A stretch of 64,000 nucleotides of DNA from Halomonas sp. (GTDB lineage: Bacteria; Pseudomonadota; Gammaproteobacteria; Pseudomonadales; Halomonadaceae). The DNA is taken from contig NZ_JAFIFK010000062.1 of NCBI RefSeq assembly GCF_020832045.1, positions 1 to 64,000 on the forward strand, in the 5' to 3' direction. This document shows positions 1-9,196 of the stretch, one piece after another. A program made the translations under genes and the position numbers. The stretch's first letter is position 1. Each line of letters starts with the position of its first letter. Below the pieces are notes generated by a model. It saw nothing but the letters and a program-made list of their open reading frames with translations. It was not told the origin of the DNA and searched no databases.

Positions 1-4
1 GCCG

Positions 5-19
5 CCCCCCCCCCCCCCC
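5..19. repeat. Homopolymer tract of 15 C
   Basis: An uninterrupted run of 15 cytosines lies 11 bases beyond the rplY stop codon (a poly-G tract in the rplY reading direction). Runs of this length are rare in non-phase-variable genomes and are hard to sequence accurately. It may be a real slippage-prone tract between rplY and the next gene, which is outside the window, or an assembly artefact next to a contig end. Confidence 0.85.
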
Positions 20-30
20 GACAGCGCGAC

Positions 31-675
31 TTACTCTGCGCTGCCTTCGCCTTCCTCGCCTTCGCCTTCTTCGCCCTCGGCTGCTTCGCCGCGGGTCTTC
101 GGCTTGGTGATGCTCAGCACGGCGTTGTCATGATCGGCGCCGTGGGAGAGCTCGACCAGCGTCACGCCGGCCGGCAGTGTGAGGTCGGAGAGGTGCAGGG
201 TGGTGCCCAGCTCGACATTGGTGATGTCGACTTCCAAGAAGTCCGGCAGATCCTTCGGCAGGCAGCTGATCTGGATTTCGTTGGAGAGCACGTGCAGCTC
301 GCCGCCTTGATCCTTGATGCCCTTGGACTTCTCTTCGCCCACCACGTGCAGCGGCACGTTGATGGTGATGGCGTGGGTGGCATCCACGCGCATGAAGTCG
401 GCATGGGTGATCACCGGCTTGTACGGGTGACGCTGAAGGTCACGCACCACGACCTGCTCCTTCTTGCCATCGATGACCAGGTTGAGCACCGAAGAGAAGA
501 AGGACTCGTCCTCGATGGCCTTGTAGAACGGGGCCTTGTCGAGAGAGATCGGCTGGGGAGCCTTCTCGCCACCGTAAACGATGGCCGGCACTTCGAGGTT
601 CGCACGACGCAGGCGGCGGCTCGCACCTTTCCCCAGGTCGTTACGAGCGCTGGCATTGAGAGTGAAATCGGACAT
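31..675 (-). CDS. rplY: 50S ribosomal protein L25/general stress protein Ctc
   Basis: The 214-residue protein has the long Ctc form of L25: an N-terminal 5S rRNA-binding beta-barrel of about 95 residues and a C-terminal TL5 domain. It ends in a very acidic Glu/Gly-rich tail from about residue 195. It binds 5S rRNA in the central protuberance of the large subunit. The start is supported by an AAGAGG ribosome-binding site 6 bases upstream. prs lies upstream on the same strand with a 100-base gap, as in Pseudomonas, where pth follows rplY; here the downstream gene is outside the window. A small hairpin (GCTCC/GGAGC at 742-755) lies in the gap to prs. Confidence 0.96.
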   Translation of the reverse strand: MSDFTLNASARNDLGKGASRRLRRANLEVPAIVYGGEKAPQPISLDKAPFYKAIEDESFFSSVLNLVIDGKKEQVVVRDLQRHPYKPVITHADFMRVDATHAITINVPLHVVGEEKSKGIKDQGGELHVLSNEIQISCLPKDLPDFLEVDITNVELGTTLHLSDLTLPAGVTLVELSHGADHDNAVLSITKPKTRGEAAEGEEGEGEEGEGSAE

Positions 676-775
676 GTTGTTGCCTCTTGCTTGAGATAAG
701 GAGAGGGTGCGACCCGCGACCTGATCGCATCCTTCCCGAAAGCTCCCGTAGGAGCGCTACACCGACGCCTGCTCC

Positions 776-1723
776 TCAGTGGAACATGGCGCTGACGGAT
801 TCTTCGTTGCTGACGCGGCGGATCGCTTCGGCGATCAGGCCGGCCACGCTGAGCTGACGTATCTTGCCGCTGCGACGTGCGACGTCGGACAGCGGAATGG
901 TATCGGTCACGACCACTTCGTCGAGCACCGAGCCGGTGATGTTCTCCACCGCCGGACCCGACAGGATCGGGTGGGTGGCATAGGCCACCACGCGGCGGGC
1001 GCCATGCTCCTTGAGCGCGTCGCCTGCCTTGCACAGGGTGCCGGCGGTATCGATCATGTCGTCCACCACCACGCAAGTGCGATTCTCGATCTCACCGATG
1101 ATGTGCATCACCTGAGCCTGATTGGCCTGTGGGCGACGCTTGTCGATGATGGCGAGATCGGCATTGAGCTGCTTGGCGATGGCACGGGCCCGGACCACGC
1201 CACCCACGTCCGGCGATACCACCACCAGATCGTCGTAGTTCTGGCGCTCGATGTCGTCGAGCAGGATCGGCGAGCCGTAGACGTTGTCTACCGGCACGTC
1301 GAAGAACCCCTGGATCTGGTCGGCGTGCAGGTCCATGGTCATCACCCGGTCGACGCCGGCCTTGACCATCATGTCGGCCACTACCTTGGCCGAGATGGGC
1401 ACCCGAGCGGAACGCACCCGGCGATCCTGGCGGGCATAGCCGAAATAGGGCACTACGGCGGTGATTCGGGTGGCCGAAGCGCGACGCAGCGCATCAACCA
1501 TCAGGATCAGCTCCATCAGGTTGTCATTGGTCGGCGCGCAGGTGGATTGCAGAATGAAGACGTCCTTGCCGCGAACGTTTTCGTTGATCTCGACCGCGAT
1601 CTCGCCATCGCTGAACTGCCCGACCGTGGCATTCCCCATGCGAGTATCGAGACTCTCGGCGATCTTCTGGGCGAGTTCGGGGTTGGCATTCCCGGCAAAA
1701 ACCATCAATTTTGACACGCGCAT
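776..1723 (-). CDS. prs: Ribose-phosphate pyrophosphokinase (PRPP synthetase)
   Basis: Makes 5-phosphoribosyl-1-pyrophosphate from ribose 5-phosphate and ATP, feeding purine, pyrimidine, histidine and NAD synthesis. The 315 residues match the class I bacterial enzyme in length and throughout the sequence. Visible features are the FSDGE segment near the N-terminus, the [13 protein letters not shown] segment, the RQDRR ATP-binding loop, the DLHA metal-binding motif and the PRPP-binding [11 protein letters not shown] motif. It is in the ispE-prs-rplY order typical of Pseudomonas relatives. The 85 bases between ispE and prs carry no recognisable tRNA, although a tRNA-Gln is found there in some relatives. 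Confidence 0.98.
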   Translation of the reverse strand: MRVSKLMVFAGNANPELAQKIAESLDTRMGNATVGQFSDGEIAVEINENVRGKDVFILQSTCAPTNDNLMELILMVDALRRASATRITAVVPYFGYARQDRRVRSARVPISAKVVADMMVKAGVDRVMTMDLHADQIQGFFDVPVDNVYGSPILLDDIERQNYDDLVVVSPDVGGVVRARAIAKQLNADLAIIDKRRPQANQAQVMHIIGEIENRTCVVVDDMIDTAGTLCKAGDALKEHGARRVVAYATHPILSGPAVENITGSVLDEVVVTDTIPLSDVARRSGKIRQLSVAGLIAEAIRRVSNEESVSAMFH

Positions 1724-1808
1724 CCACCTATGCAGTGTTGGGAAGCTCTGTTGACGCCGACTCTGGATACCGCAAGCGCGGTTGTTGGAGCGCTCGCTGC
1801 CAGCATGA

Positions 1809-2681
1809 TCATCGACCTAGAGCAGCATGTAGCGGGGAGAGGTTCAGGCCGCGGGCCGTGAAAGCAGTCCAGTGGCCCGGCAAGTCGGCCATGAGTTGCC
1901 GTGCTTCGGCTGGCGAGTCGAGCCGGGCGAAGAGGCAGGCACCGGTTCCCGTCAACATGGCGGGTGCCCGGCTACCCAGCCAGTCAAGCGCTTCGGCGAC
2001 TTGCGGATAGAGTGACCTGACCGTGGGCTCGCAGTCGTTGTGCCAGCTGGGCGCTCCCCCCTGCAGTGCGCGCGCCATGGTAATCGGGGGCGTGTTACGT
2101 GTCAATTGCGCCGCCCCGAACACCGCGCCGGTGGCGACTTCGACACCCGGATGAACGACCACGAACCAGGAGGTGTCGAGGGTGACCGGGGTGAGCTTTT
2201 CACCCACCCCCTCGGCCCAGGCGGCATGGCCGCGCACGAACACCGGCACGTCGGCGCCGAGCTGCAGGCCGAGCGCTTCCAGTCGCTCGAGCGGCAGGTC
2301 GAGCCGCCATAGGCGGTCGAGGCCGAGCAGTGTCGTGGCGGCGTCACTGCTTCCGCCGCCGAGGCCACCGCCCATCGGCAGTCGCTTGGTCAGGTGAATG
2401 TCGGCCCCCAAGCAACAGCCTGTTTCGGTCTGCAGCAGCCTGGCGGCCCGCACGATCAGGTTGTCGCTGGCGGGCAGGCTCGGCAGGCTGGGCGACAGCT
2501 GGATCTTGCCGTCATCGCGCAGGCGTAGGTGTAACTCATCACCGTGATCGAGAAATTGAAACAGCGTCTGCAGCTCGTGGTAGCCATCCGCGCGCCTGCC
2601 CAGGATGTGCAGCATTCGATTGAGCTTGGCCGGTGCCGGCAGTACGAGCTCGCCAGGCGTTTCAGGCATCGATTCAATCAT
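1809..2681 (-). CDS. ispE: 4-diphosphocytidyl-2-C-methyl-D-erythritol kinase
   Basis: GHMP-family kinase of the non-mevalonate (MEP) isoprenoid pathway; it phosphorylates the 2-hydroxyl of CDP-methylerythritol. The N-terminal PAPAKLN motif and the glycine-rich ATP loop [14 protein letters not shown] are both present. The length of 290 residues fits the family. Its first 8 bases overlap the end of lolB upstream, so the two genes are probably translationally coupled. The lolB-ispE-prs order is widespread in gammaproteobacteria. Confidence 0.97.
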   Translation of the reverse strand: MIESMPETPGELVLPAPAKLNRMLHILGRRADGYHELQTLFQFLDHGDELHLRLRDDGKIQLSPSLPSLPASDNLIVRAARLLQTETGCCLGADIHLTKRLPMGGGLGGGSSDAATTLLGLDRLWRLDLPLERLEALGLQLGADVPVFVRGHAAWAEGVGEKLTPVTLDTSWFVVVHPGVEVATGAVFGAAQLTRNTPPITMARALQGGAPSWHNDCEPTVRSLYPQVAEALDWLGSRAPAMLTGTGACLFARLDSPAEARQLMADLPGHWTAFTARGLNLSPLHAALGR

Positions 2682-3291
2682 CGACGACGGGGCGCCAATC
2701 GGTGACCACCAGCGTCACCCGCAGATCGTCGTACTCCATGATCAGGCGCCGTGGCAGCCACAGCGACTCGACCTCGACCCAGTCGCGATAATCGATCCGC
2801 CAGCCGTCCTGCTCCAGTAGCTGGGGGAAGCCCGTGTCGTCGTGCTCGAGCCGGTATTGGCTGTGCTCGGCAGGCAGCCCGCGTATCCAGTCGGCCAGCG
2901 AGCTCACCGGCAATGACCAGCCCAACTGCTGCTGCATCAAGTCTTCCGGCGTCTCGGCCACGAAGCGTCCTTCGGCATTGGTCAGCGAGAAGCGCCCCTC
3001 GCGGCCCTCGAGCAGGTTACGGCCGCTGCCGAAGGGGCCGCTGATCAGCATGCGGTAATAGTGAGGGTGCTGGCTCCAGTCCAGATTGGCGCTGGTGGAG
3101 TCCTGAGGTGTGCGCAAGCCGGCCTTGCCGATCAGGATCCAGGTGTCCAACTCGGCGAGGCGTTCCTGCTGGGCCTCCCAGCGGTCAGTGCGCTCCCCGT
3201 CAGGCGCGGTCGTCGGAGTGGCGCAGCCGGCCAGCAGGGCGAGAGTAAGTCCCGCTGCCAGGCACCGTGTCGTGGTCATCAGGTGTGTCAT
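2674..3291 (-). CDS. lolB: Outer-membrane lipoprotein receptor LolB
   Basis: Last component of the Lol pathway: it receives lipoproteins from the periplasmic carrier LolA and inserts them into the outer membrane. The 205-residue precursor has a lipoprotein signal peptide with lipobox L-A-G-C, lipidated at Cys23. The mature part has the LolB features WILIGKAGLRT, then a GPFGSG turn and the hydrophobic beta-sheet segments. A second ATG four codons downstream is an alternative start. It lies 29 bases after a TPR lipoprotein gene and overlaps ispE by 8 bases, so the three probably form one operon. Confidence 0.95.
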   Translation of the reverse strand: MTHLMTTTRCLAAGLTLALLAGCATPTTAPDGERTDRWEAQQERLAELDTWILIGKAGLRTPQDSTSANLDWSQHPHYYRMLISGPFGSGRNLLEGREGRFSLTNAEGRFVAETPEDLMQQQLGWSLPVSSLADWIRGLPAEHSQYRLEHDDTGFPQLLEQDGWRIDYRDWVEVESLWLPRRLIMEYDDLRVTLVVTDWRPVVDD

Positions 3292-3320
3292 GACGTCGTC
3301 TCGTTGGCCAGTGGGTTTGG

Positions 3321-5075
3321 TCAGGGTGCAAGCTCGGGTATGCGTTCGAGAAGCGCATCGATGCGCGGATGCTCGTCGAAATGGTCAAGGGCCTGCTCGA
3401 CCACGCGGCGGGCCTGATCCTGCTTTTCCAGCACCCATAGCACTTCCGCCAGGTTGGCGGCGATCTCCTGGTCGAGCATGCTGGCATAGGCGCGCTCCAG
3501 CCATGGCAGGGCGCGCTCTGGGTCCCCAAGGCGATAGTAGACCCAGCCCAGGCTATCCATGATCGCCGGGTTGCCGGGTTCGAGTGCGTGGGCGCGCTCG
3601 ATCAGCTCGCGGGCTTCCGCCAGGCGATCCTCGACGTTGAGGTCGGCCAGGGTGTAGCCCAGGGCATTGAGGGCAGCGGCGTTATCCGGGTTGGACTCGA
3701 TGATGCGTCCCAGGTCCCGCTCCATGGCCTCGATATCGCCGCGCTCCCAGGCGCGCATGCCGCGCAGGTAGAGTAGCGCCTCGTCATTTGGGGTGCGGGC
3801 GAGTTCGCGGTTCAGCAGCGCGTCGGCCTCGGCGGGCAGGCCGGCTTCGCCGAGCAGCTCCACCTCCAGTGCCACCAGCTCGCTGAAGCGGGTCTCGTGA
3901 CGTAAACGCTCGATCCGCAGGAAGGCCCGAGCGTCGAGCAAGCGGTCGTCCTCGATCAGCATCCGCGCCGCACGCAGGCGTGCACGCAGAAAGTCGCCGC
4001 CGGGGGAGACCTGACGATAATAAAGCAGGGCGTTGTCGACCTCGTCCTCTTCTTCGGCAATGATCCCCATCAGATAGAAGGCGCCAGGCGGCGGTTCGTC
4101 GCTGCTGACCAGAGGCAGGAGCAGGCGTCTTGCCGCTTCGTAATAGCCATCTTCCAGATAGAGGTTGGCTAGGGATAGGCGCAGCTCCTGGTTGCCGACA
4201 TGCTCGTCGAGCAGGGCCGAGGTGTGCCGTTCGGCGGCAGCGACGTTGCCCAGCATCAGCTCGGCCTGTGCCAACAGCAGCAAAAAGCGTGGGTCGCCAG
4301 GAGATATCTCCAGGCCACGCCCCGCAGCTTCGCGAGCCTGGCGGGGATTGTCGGCTTCCAGGGCCAGCTGTGAGCGGGTCAGCCAAAGGGCGGGGAGTTC
4401 GGAGTGATCGCGAGCGAGCTGGTCCAGGCGCAGCTCAGCCTGCCGGCGCTGTCCGGTGGCGGCTTCGAGAATGGCCATGGCCAGCACGGCATCGTGATAG
4501 TGGGGATGAGTACCGGGTGTGGCGCGCTCGAGATAGCTGCCGAGCCGTTCGCGCAGGGGCAGCGGATCGGTGCTGGTTTCAAGGGCGAGTTCGGCGAAAA
4601 GAGCAAGCTCGGCATGCTGCCCCTGTTCGGCCAACACCAGGCGCCACTCCAGTGCCTTGGTCCAGTCACCGCGCTGCAGGGCCAGGCCGGCGAGAAGTCG
4701 CAGCGGGGCCTCGGCAGCCGGAGCCAGCTGGTGCCAGGTGTTCACGGACTGCTCGAGCAAAAGGATGTCGTTACTGAAACGGGCGGCCAGGGTGGCGCGC
4801 TCTGCCAGCTGCGCGCCACTATAACGCTCTGCCATGGCCAGGTAGCCCAGCGTGGCGCGACGATAATCGCCGCGTTGGCCTGCAAGTTCCGCCGTCAGCA
4901 GCGTAGCCAGACCCTCGGCATCCAGCCCGCGCTCGATGGGGGGGGCCGTGGTCATGGGGTCCTCTGGTGCAGAGGCGAAGGGCGAGGAAGTCAGGCCTTG
5001 GCAGCCACTCAGTAGAGCGGCCAGACCAAGCACTGCCAATCCATGGCGTGAAAAGCGTTTCAGCGTCGAGGGCAT
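3321..5075 (-). CDS. TPR-repeat outer-membrane lipoprotein
   Basis: A 584-residue protein with a lipoprotein signal peptide (lipobox L-S-G-C, Cys25) followed by many tetratricopeptide-like helical pairs to the C-terminus. Recognisable TPR motifs include one near residues 480-510 (NALGYTLADLN...) and the adjacent MDSLGWVYYRLGDPERAL. It corresponds to the TPR protein found between hemA and lolB in Pseudomonas. The repeats suggest a scaffold or adaptor at the inner face of the outer membrane, but no partner can be read from the sequence. It is divergent from hemA, with 233 bases between the starts, and is probably the first gene of the TPR-lolB-ispE-prs series. Confidence 0.85.
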   Translation of the reverse strand: MPSTLKRFSRHGLAVLGLAALLSGCQGLTSSPFASAPEDPMTTAPPIERGLDAEGLATLLTAELAGQRGDYRRATLGYLAMAERYSGAQLAERATLAARFSNDILLLEQSVNTWHQLAPAAEAPLRLLAGLALQRGDWTKALEWRLVLAEQGQHAELALFAELALETSTDPLPLRERLGSYLERATPGTHPHYHDAVLAMAILEAATGQRRQAELRLDQLARDHSELPALWLTRSQLALEADNPRQAREAAGRGLEISPGDPRFLLLLAQAELMLGNVAAAERHTSALLDEHVGNQELRLSLANLYLEDGYYEAARRLLLPLVSSDEPPPGAFYLMGIIAEEEDEVDNALLYYRQVSPGGDFLRARLRAARMLIEDDRLLDARAFLRIERLRHETRFSELVALEVELLGEAGLPAEADALLNRELARTPNDEALLYLRGMRAWERGDIEAMERDLGRIIESNPDNAAALNALGYTLADLNVEDRLAEARELIERAHALEPGNPAIMDSLGWVYYRLGDPERALPWLERAYASMLDQEIAANLAEVLWVLEKQDQARRVVEQALDHFDEHPRIDALLERIPELAP

Positions 5076-5235
5076 GCTTGTCTCATCCGGTATCCCGAGG
5101 TGTCAGCATACCGGCTAGCTGCGCATGGGCAAAGGGATCGCTGCGTACGGGTCCGTATGGAAGCGAATCGGGGTTGCCTTGTCATGCGTCAATAGCGTGT
5201 TCGGTGTGGCTGGCGCCGAGCGCGCCAGGCTGTGA

Positions 5236-5241
5236 TAGAAT
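5236..5241 (+). promoter_or_regulatory. Candidate -10 element for hemA
   Basis: TAGAAT matches the sigma70 -10 consensus at 5 of 6 positions, 68 bases before the hemA start, in the 233-base divergent region shared with the TPR lipoprotein gene. No good -35 hexamer is visible at 16-18 bases, so the assignment is weak. Confidence 0.3.
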
Positions 5242-5308
5242 GCAGCGCCGCAGATACCTTTTTTTCACTTTTGCTGCCGCCGGCCGACACCACCGAAGAC
5301 GCTTACGC

Positions 5309-6574
5309 ATGACGCTTCTTGCCCTTGGAATCAACCACAGGACGGCCACAGTCGCGGTGCGCGAGCGGGTCGCCTTTACACCCTCTCAGCTGGAGTCGGC
5401 GCTGACCCAATTGCGCTGCATACCCCAGGTGCACGAGGCGGCGGTGCTGTCGACCTGCAACCGCACGGAGCTCTATTGCGTTACCGAGCCGAGCGGCGAA
5501 CGCATGATTCTCGACTGGTTGAGCCATTTCCATGGGCTCGCGCTCGAGGAGCTGACCCCCTGTGCCTACCACTATCTGGACAACGATGCCGCACGCCACC
5601 TGATGCGCGTTGCCGTGGGGCTGGATTCGATGGTGTTGGGTGAGCCTCAGATTCTGGGGCAGCTGAAGGATGCTTATCAGTCGGCGCGTCAGGCCAGCGG
5701 GCTGGGCGGTGAACTCGAGCTGCTGTTCCAGCACACCTTCGCGGTGGCCAAGCAGGTGCGTACGCGTACCGGCATCGGCCAGAATCCGGTGTCCGTCGCC
5801 TATGCGGCGGTAAGCCTGGCGAGTCGAATATTCGATGACTTCAGCCGCTCGCGGGCGCTTTTGATCGGTGCCGGCGAAACCATCGAGCTGGTGGCCAGGC
5901 ATCTGCGCGAGGCCGGTGTGCGCAATATGATCGTGGCCAACCGTACACGTGAGCGCGCCGAACTGTTGGCCAACGAGTTCAACGCCGAGGCGATTTCACT
6001 CAACGAGATTCCCGACGCTTTGGCGCGGGCCGACATCGTCATCTCCTCGACCGCCGCACCCTTGCCGATCGTGGGCAAGGGGATGGCCGAGCGAGCGCTG
6101 AAGAAGCGCCGTCATCGGCCGATTTTCATGGTGGATATCGCCGTGCCGCGGGACATCGAGCCCGAGGTCGGCGACCTGGACGACATCTTTCTCTATACGG
6201 TGGATGACCTCAATGAGGTGATTCAGGAGAATCGTCGTCATCGCCAGGCAGCCGCCGATCAGGCCGAGTCGCTGATCGAGCACGGTGTGCATGTCTGGCT
6301 TCAAGAGCGGCGCATTCGCAGCAGCGGGGAGCTGATTCGCCGCTACCGTGACCAGGCTTCAGACCTGCGCGAACTCTCCGAGCAACAGGCTTTGGCAAGG
6401 CTGGCGCGGGGAGAGAACCCCGAGGAAGTGATTCGGCTGATGGCACATCAGTTGACCAATCGTCTGCTGCATCGCCCTACGGTGGCCCTGCGCGAGGCGT
6501 CGGGTAGTGAACGGCGCGATCTGCTCAGTGCTGCCGAGGCTCTGCTGCTGGATTCCCCATCAACGAAACCCTGA
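5309..6574 (+). CDS. hemA: Glutamyl-tRNA reductase
   Basis: Catalyses the NADPH-dependent reduction of glutamyl-tRNA to glutamate-1-semialdehyde, the first committed step of C5-pathway heme synthesis. The start at 5309 gives 421 residues beginning [13 protein letters not shown], which is the conserved N-terminus; in-frame upstream ATGs would add a non-conserved extension. The catalytic nucleophile is Cys50 in the motif STCNRTE. A Rossmann NADPH domain follows ([11 protein letters not shown]) and then a C-terminal helical dimerisation domain. It is followed after 11 bases by prfA, the usual hemA-prfA-prmC order. Confidence 0.97.
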   Translation: MTLLALGINHRTATVAVRERVAFTPSQLESALTQLRCIPQVHEAAVLSTCNRTELYCVTEPSGERMILDWLSHFHGLALEELTPCAYHYLDNDAARHLMRVAVGLDSMVLGEPQILGQLKDAYQSARQASGLGGELELLFQHTFAVAKQVRTRTGIGQNPVSVAYAAVSLASRIFDDFSRSRALLIGAGETIELVARHLREAGVRNMIVANRTRERAELLANEFNAEAISLNEIPDALARADIVISSTAAPLPIVGKGMAERALKKRRHRPIFMVDIAVPRDIEPEVGDLDDIFLYTVDDLNEVIQENRRHRQAAADQAESLIEHGVHVWLQERRIRSSGELIRRYRDQASDLRELSEQQALARLARGENPEEVIRLMAHQLTNRLLHRPTVALREASGSERRDLLSAAEALLLDSPSTKP

Positions 6575-6585
6575 CAGGACACGCC

Positions 6586-7674
6586 ATGAAAGCGACCCTG
6601 CGCCAGCGTCTCGATGGCTTCGTCGAGCGCTTCGAGGAGCTCGCCGCACTGCTGGCGGAGCCCGAAGTGATCAGCGACCAGCCTCGCTTTCGCGACTATT
6701 CACGCGAGTATTCCGAGCTCGAATCCCTGGTCGAGGCCTGGCGCGATTATCGAGCCACCGAAAACGACCTCGAAGATGCCGGTCAGCTGGCCAATGACAG
6801 CGATGCCGACATGCGGGAGCTGGTTCAAATGGAGCTGGAGGAGGGGCGCGAGCGCCTCGAACAGCTGGAGGTTCTGCTCAAGCAGCTGCTGGTGCCGCGC
6901 GACCCTGACGATAGCCGTAACGTCTTTCTCGAGGTGCGGGCAGGCACCGGCGGTGACGAGGCCGCTCTGTTTGCCGGCGACCTGTTTCGCATGTATTCCC
7001 GCTATGCAGAAAAGCAAGGCTGGAAGGTGGAGGTGATCAGTGCCAGTCACGGTGAGCAGGGCGGCTACAAGGAAGTCATCTCTCGGGTGAAGGGCGAGGG
7101 CGTCTATGCCCGCTTGAAATTCGAGTCGGGGGCGCATCGGGTGCAGCGTGTGCCGGCAACCGAGTCCCAGGGGCGCATCCATACTTCGGCCTGCACCGTG
7201 GCGGTGATGCCCGAGGCCGACGAGGTCGGTGACGTCGATATCAATCCTGGCGACCTGCGGGTGGATACTTTCCGTTCCAGCGGCGCCGGCGGCCAGCACG
7301 TCAATACCACCGACTCGGCCATCCGAATCACCCATCTACCCAGCGGTGTGGTTGTGGAGTGTCAGGAAGAGCGCAGCCAGCACAAGAATCGCGCCAAGGC
7401 GATGGCGCTATTGGCTGCGCGGCTCAAGCAGAGCGCCGTGGAGAGTCATCAGCGTGAGCGTGCCGATACGCGCCGTAGCCTGGTGGGCTCGGGTGATCGC
7501 AGCGAGCGCATCCGCACTTACAACTTTCCCCAAGGTCGTCTGACCGATCATCGCATCAACTTGACGATCTACAAGCTCGGGGAAGTCATGGCCGGCGAAC
7601 TCGACGAAGTGCTCGATCCGCTGGTCCAGGAGCACCAGGCCGATCAGCTCGCGGCGCTGCAGCAGGAGGTCTGA
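6586..7674 (+). CDS. prfA: Peptide chain release factor 1
   Basis: Reads UAA and UAG stop codons and triggers peptidyl-tRNA hydrolysis. The 362-residue protein has the codon-recognition tripeptide PAT at residues 190-192 and the catalytic GGQ at 235-237; the Gln is the substrate of the methyltransferase encoded next. The C-terminus ([10 protein letters not shown]) is typical of RF1. Its TGA stop overlaps the prmC ATG by one base, so enzyme and substrate are translationally coupled. Confidence 0.98.
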   Translation: MKATLRQRLDGFVERFEELAALLAEPEVISDQPRFRDYSREYSELESLVEAWRDYRATENDLEDAGQLANDSDADMRELVQMELEEGRERLEQLEVLLKQLLVPRDPDDSRNVFLEVRAGTGGDEAALFAGDLFRMYSRYAEKQGWKVEVISASHGEQGGYKEVISRVKGEGVYARLKFESGAHRVQRVPATESQGRIHTSACTVAVMPEADEVGDVDINPGDLRVDTFRSSGAGGQHVNTTDSAIRITHLPSGVVVECQEERSQHKNRAKAMALLAARLKQSAVESHQRERADTRRSLVGSGDRSERIRTYNFPQGRLTDHRINLTIYKLGEVMAGELDEVLDPLVQEHQADQLAALQQEV

Positions 7675-8507
7675 TGCGCCTCGATGCGCTGCTGGCCAAG
7701 GCTGCCGGGCGTCTGACGCACGCAGGCTCGCCCAGTCCGCGACTGGATGCCGAGGTCCTGTTGTGTCACGTGCTCGAGGTCGATCGCACCTGGCTTTATA
7801 CGTGGGGCGACAAGCCGGCGTCCCCCTTTCAGCGGGCCCGCTTCGAGGCTCTGGTCGCCGTTCGTGTCATGGGGCGGCCCGTGGCGTATCTCACCGGCGT
7901 GCGAGAGTTCTGGGGGTTGCCCCTTTGCACTTCGCCGCACACCCTGATTCCTCGCCCGGATACTGAAACGCTGGTGGAGGTGCTGCTTGAGCTGGCACCC
8001 GGGTCACCCGGCCGTTTGCTCGACCTGGGGACGGGGACAGGTGCTATCGCTCTGGCCTTCGCTAGCGAGCGAACCGGCTGGGACGTGCTCGGAGTCGACC
8101 GCGTTCCCGAAGCGGTGGCGCTGGCCGAGGCGAATGCGCGCCGGCTGGGTATCGCCAATGTTCGCTTCCTGCTCAGCGACTGGTTTTCTGCCCTGGAAGG
8201 GCAGCGCTACACGCTGCTGGCCGCCAACCCCCCTTATATCGATGAACAGGACCCGCACCTGGCTCAGGGCGACGTGCGCTTCGAGCCCAAGAGTGCGCTG
8301 GTGGCAGCCGAGGCGGGGCTGGCCGATCTGCGCCACATCGCCAAGGCCGGCATCCAGCGACTCGAGCCCGGCGGTTGGCTCGTCCTGGAGCACGGCCATG
8401 AGCAGGGGGCAGCGGTTCGCGAACTGCTCGCGGCCTGTGGCTATGGCGAAGTGAGCAGTCGTCAGGATCTGGGCGGGAGAGAGCGCGTCACCGTCGGGCG
8501 TCGGTAG
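7674..8507 (+). CDS. prmC: Release factor glutamine N5-methyltransferase
   Basis: Methylates the Gln of the GGQ motif in release factors. The 277-residue protein has an N-terminal helical domain and a Rossmann methyltransferase domain. The SAM-binding loop is LLDLGTGTGAIAL, and the active-site NPPY is at residues 185-188, where it holds the target glutamine amide. The start overlaps the prfA stop by one base. Confidence 0.97.
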   Translation: MRLDALLAKAAGRLTHAGSPSPRLDAEVLLCHVLEVDRTWLYTWGDKPASPFQRARFEALVAVRVMGRPVAYLTGVREFWGLPLCTSPHTLIPRPDTETLVEVLLELAPGSPGRLLDLGTGTGAIALAFASERTGWDVLGVDRVPEAVALAEANARRLGIANVRFLLSDWFSALEGQRYTLLAANPPYIDEQDPHLAQGDVRFEPKSALVAAEAGLADLRHIAKAGIQRLEPGGWLVLEHGHEQGAAVRELLAACGYGEVSSRQDLGGRERVTVGRR

Positions 8508-8560
8508 AAGCGTTGAGGGAAGTGCGCTGGAGAGGAAGCGAGGGCTGTGGTACATCTGTT

Positions 8561-8575
8561 CAGGAAATAATTCCA
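8561..8575. promoter_or_regulatory. Possible Lrp-type operator upstream of lrp
   Basis: CAGGAAATAATTCCA agrees with the E. coli Lrp consensus (YAGHAWATTWTDCTR) at 12 of 15 positions by eye and contains the near-palindrome GGAA-N4-TTCC. It lies about 120 bases upstream of the lrp start, so autoregulation is a reasonable inference. The consensus is degenerate and a chance match is possible. Confidence 0.3.
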
Positions 8576-8613
8576 AATGTCGGCATGTTTGTGCCACTGA
8601 ACACCAGCACCAC

Positions 8614-8638
8614 GCCTGAATTCGATGCTTTTTCAGGC
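8614..8638. repeat. Inverted repeat GCCTGAA/TTCAGGC
   Basis: A perfect 7-base inverted repeat with an 11-base spacer lies between prmC and lrp. It could form a hairpin ending the hemA-prfA-prmC transcript (a short T run overlaps the right arm rather than following it) or serve as a regulator site for lrp. Confidence 0.4.
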
Positions 8639-8695
8639 TGATCTGCTGTCATGCGACGTATCACTCACTCTGTATCGGCTTTCCGCGACACGACA

Positions 8696-9196
8696 ATGAA
8701 AACCAAGACCCGCTCACTGGACCGTATTGACCTCAATATCCTGCGCTGCCTGCAGGAGAATGCCCGTATTTCCTACGTCGACCTGGCCGCTCAGGTCGGC
8801 CTTTCGACGACGCCCTGCCTGGAGCGCGTCAAGCGCCTGGAGAAGTCCGGCGTCATCCGCGGCTACAAGGCCGTGCTGGACCCGCGTTCGCTCAAGGCCA
8901 ATTTGCTAGTCTTCGTCGAGATCAGTCTGGAGACCCAATCTCCGGCGGTGTTCGATGAGTTTCGCCGTGCCGTGGCTCGGCTGCCTCAGATCCAGGAGTG
9001 CCATCTGGTTTCTGGGCAGTTCGACTATATCCTCAAGTGCCGTATTCCTGAGATGTCCGCCTACCGCCAACTGCTCGGGGACGTGGTATTGACGCTTCCT
9101 GGTGTCAAGGAGTCGAAGAGCTATGTCGTCATGGAAGAGGTCAAGGAGCAGTTTTCCCTCTACGTACCCGATATCGAGGAGCTCGAAGGCAAGTAA
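8696..9196 (+). CDS. lrp: Lrp/AsnC-family transcriptional regulator, Lrp-like
   Basis: Global-type leucine-responsive regulator. From the ATG at 8696 it is 166 residues. An N-terminal winged HTH (LDRIDLNILRCLQENARIS...VGLSTTPCLERVKRLEKSGVI) is followed by the RAM ligand-binding domain, with IQECHLVSGQFDYILK and the C-terminal YVVMEEVKE. These segments are very close to E. coli Lrp and Pseudomonas BkdR. An upstream in-frame ATG (8651) would add 15 residues lacking conservation. The TAA stop overlaps the moeB ATG by one base. The gene sits between prmC and moeB, which are adjacent in Pseudomonas, and just before the polyamine cluster, which it may regulate. Confidence 0.92.
   Translation: MKTKTRSLDRIDLNILRCLQENARISYVDLAAQVGLSTTPCLERVKRLEKSGVIRGYKAVLDPRSLKANLLVFVEISLETQSPAVFDEFRRAVARLPQIQECHLVSGQFDYILKCRIPEMSAYRQLLGDVVLTLPGVKESKSYVVMEEVKEQFSLYVPDIEELEGK

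Noticed and set aside
1724..1808. Expected tRNA-Gln between ispE and prs
   Set aside because: Read on both strands, the 85 bases show no acceptor/T-arm pattern and no GTTCRA box, so no tRNA is called.
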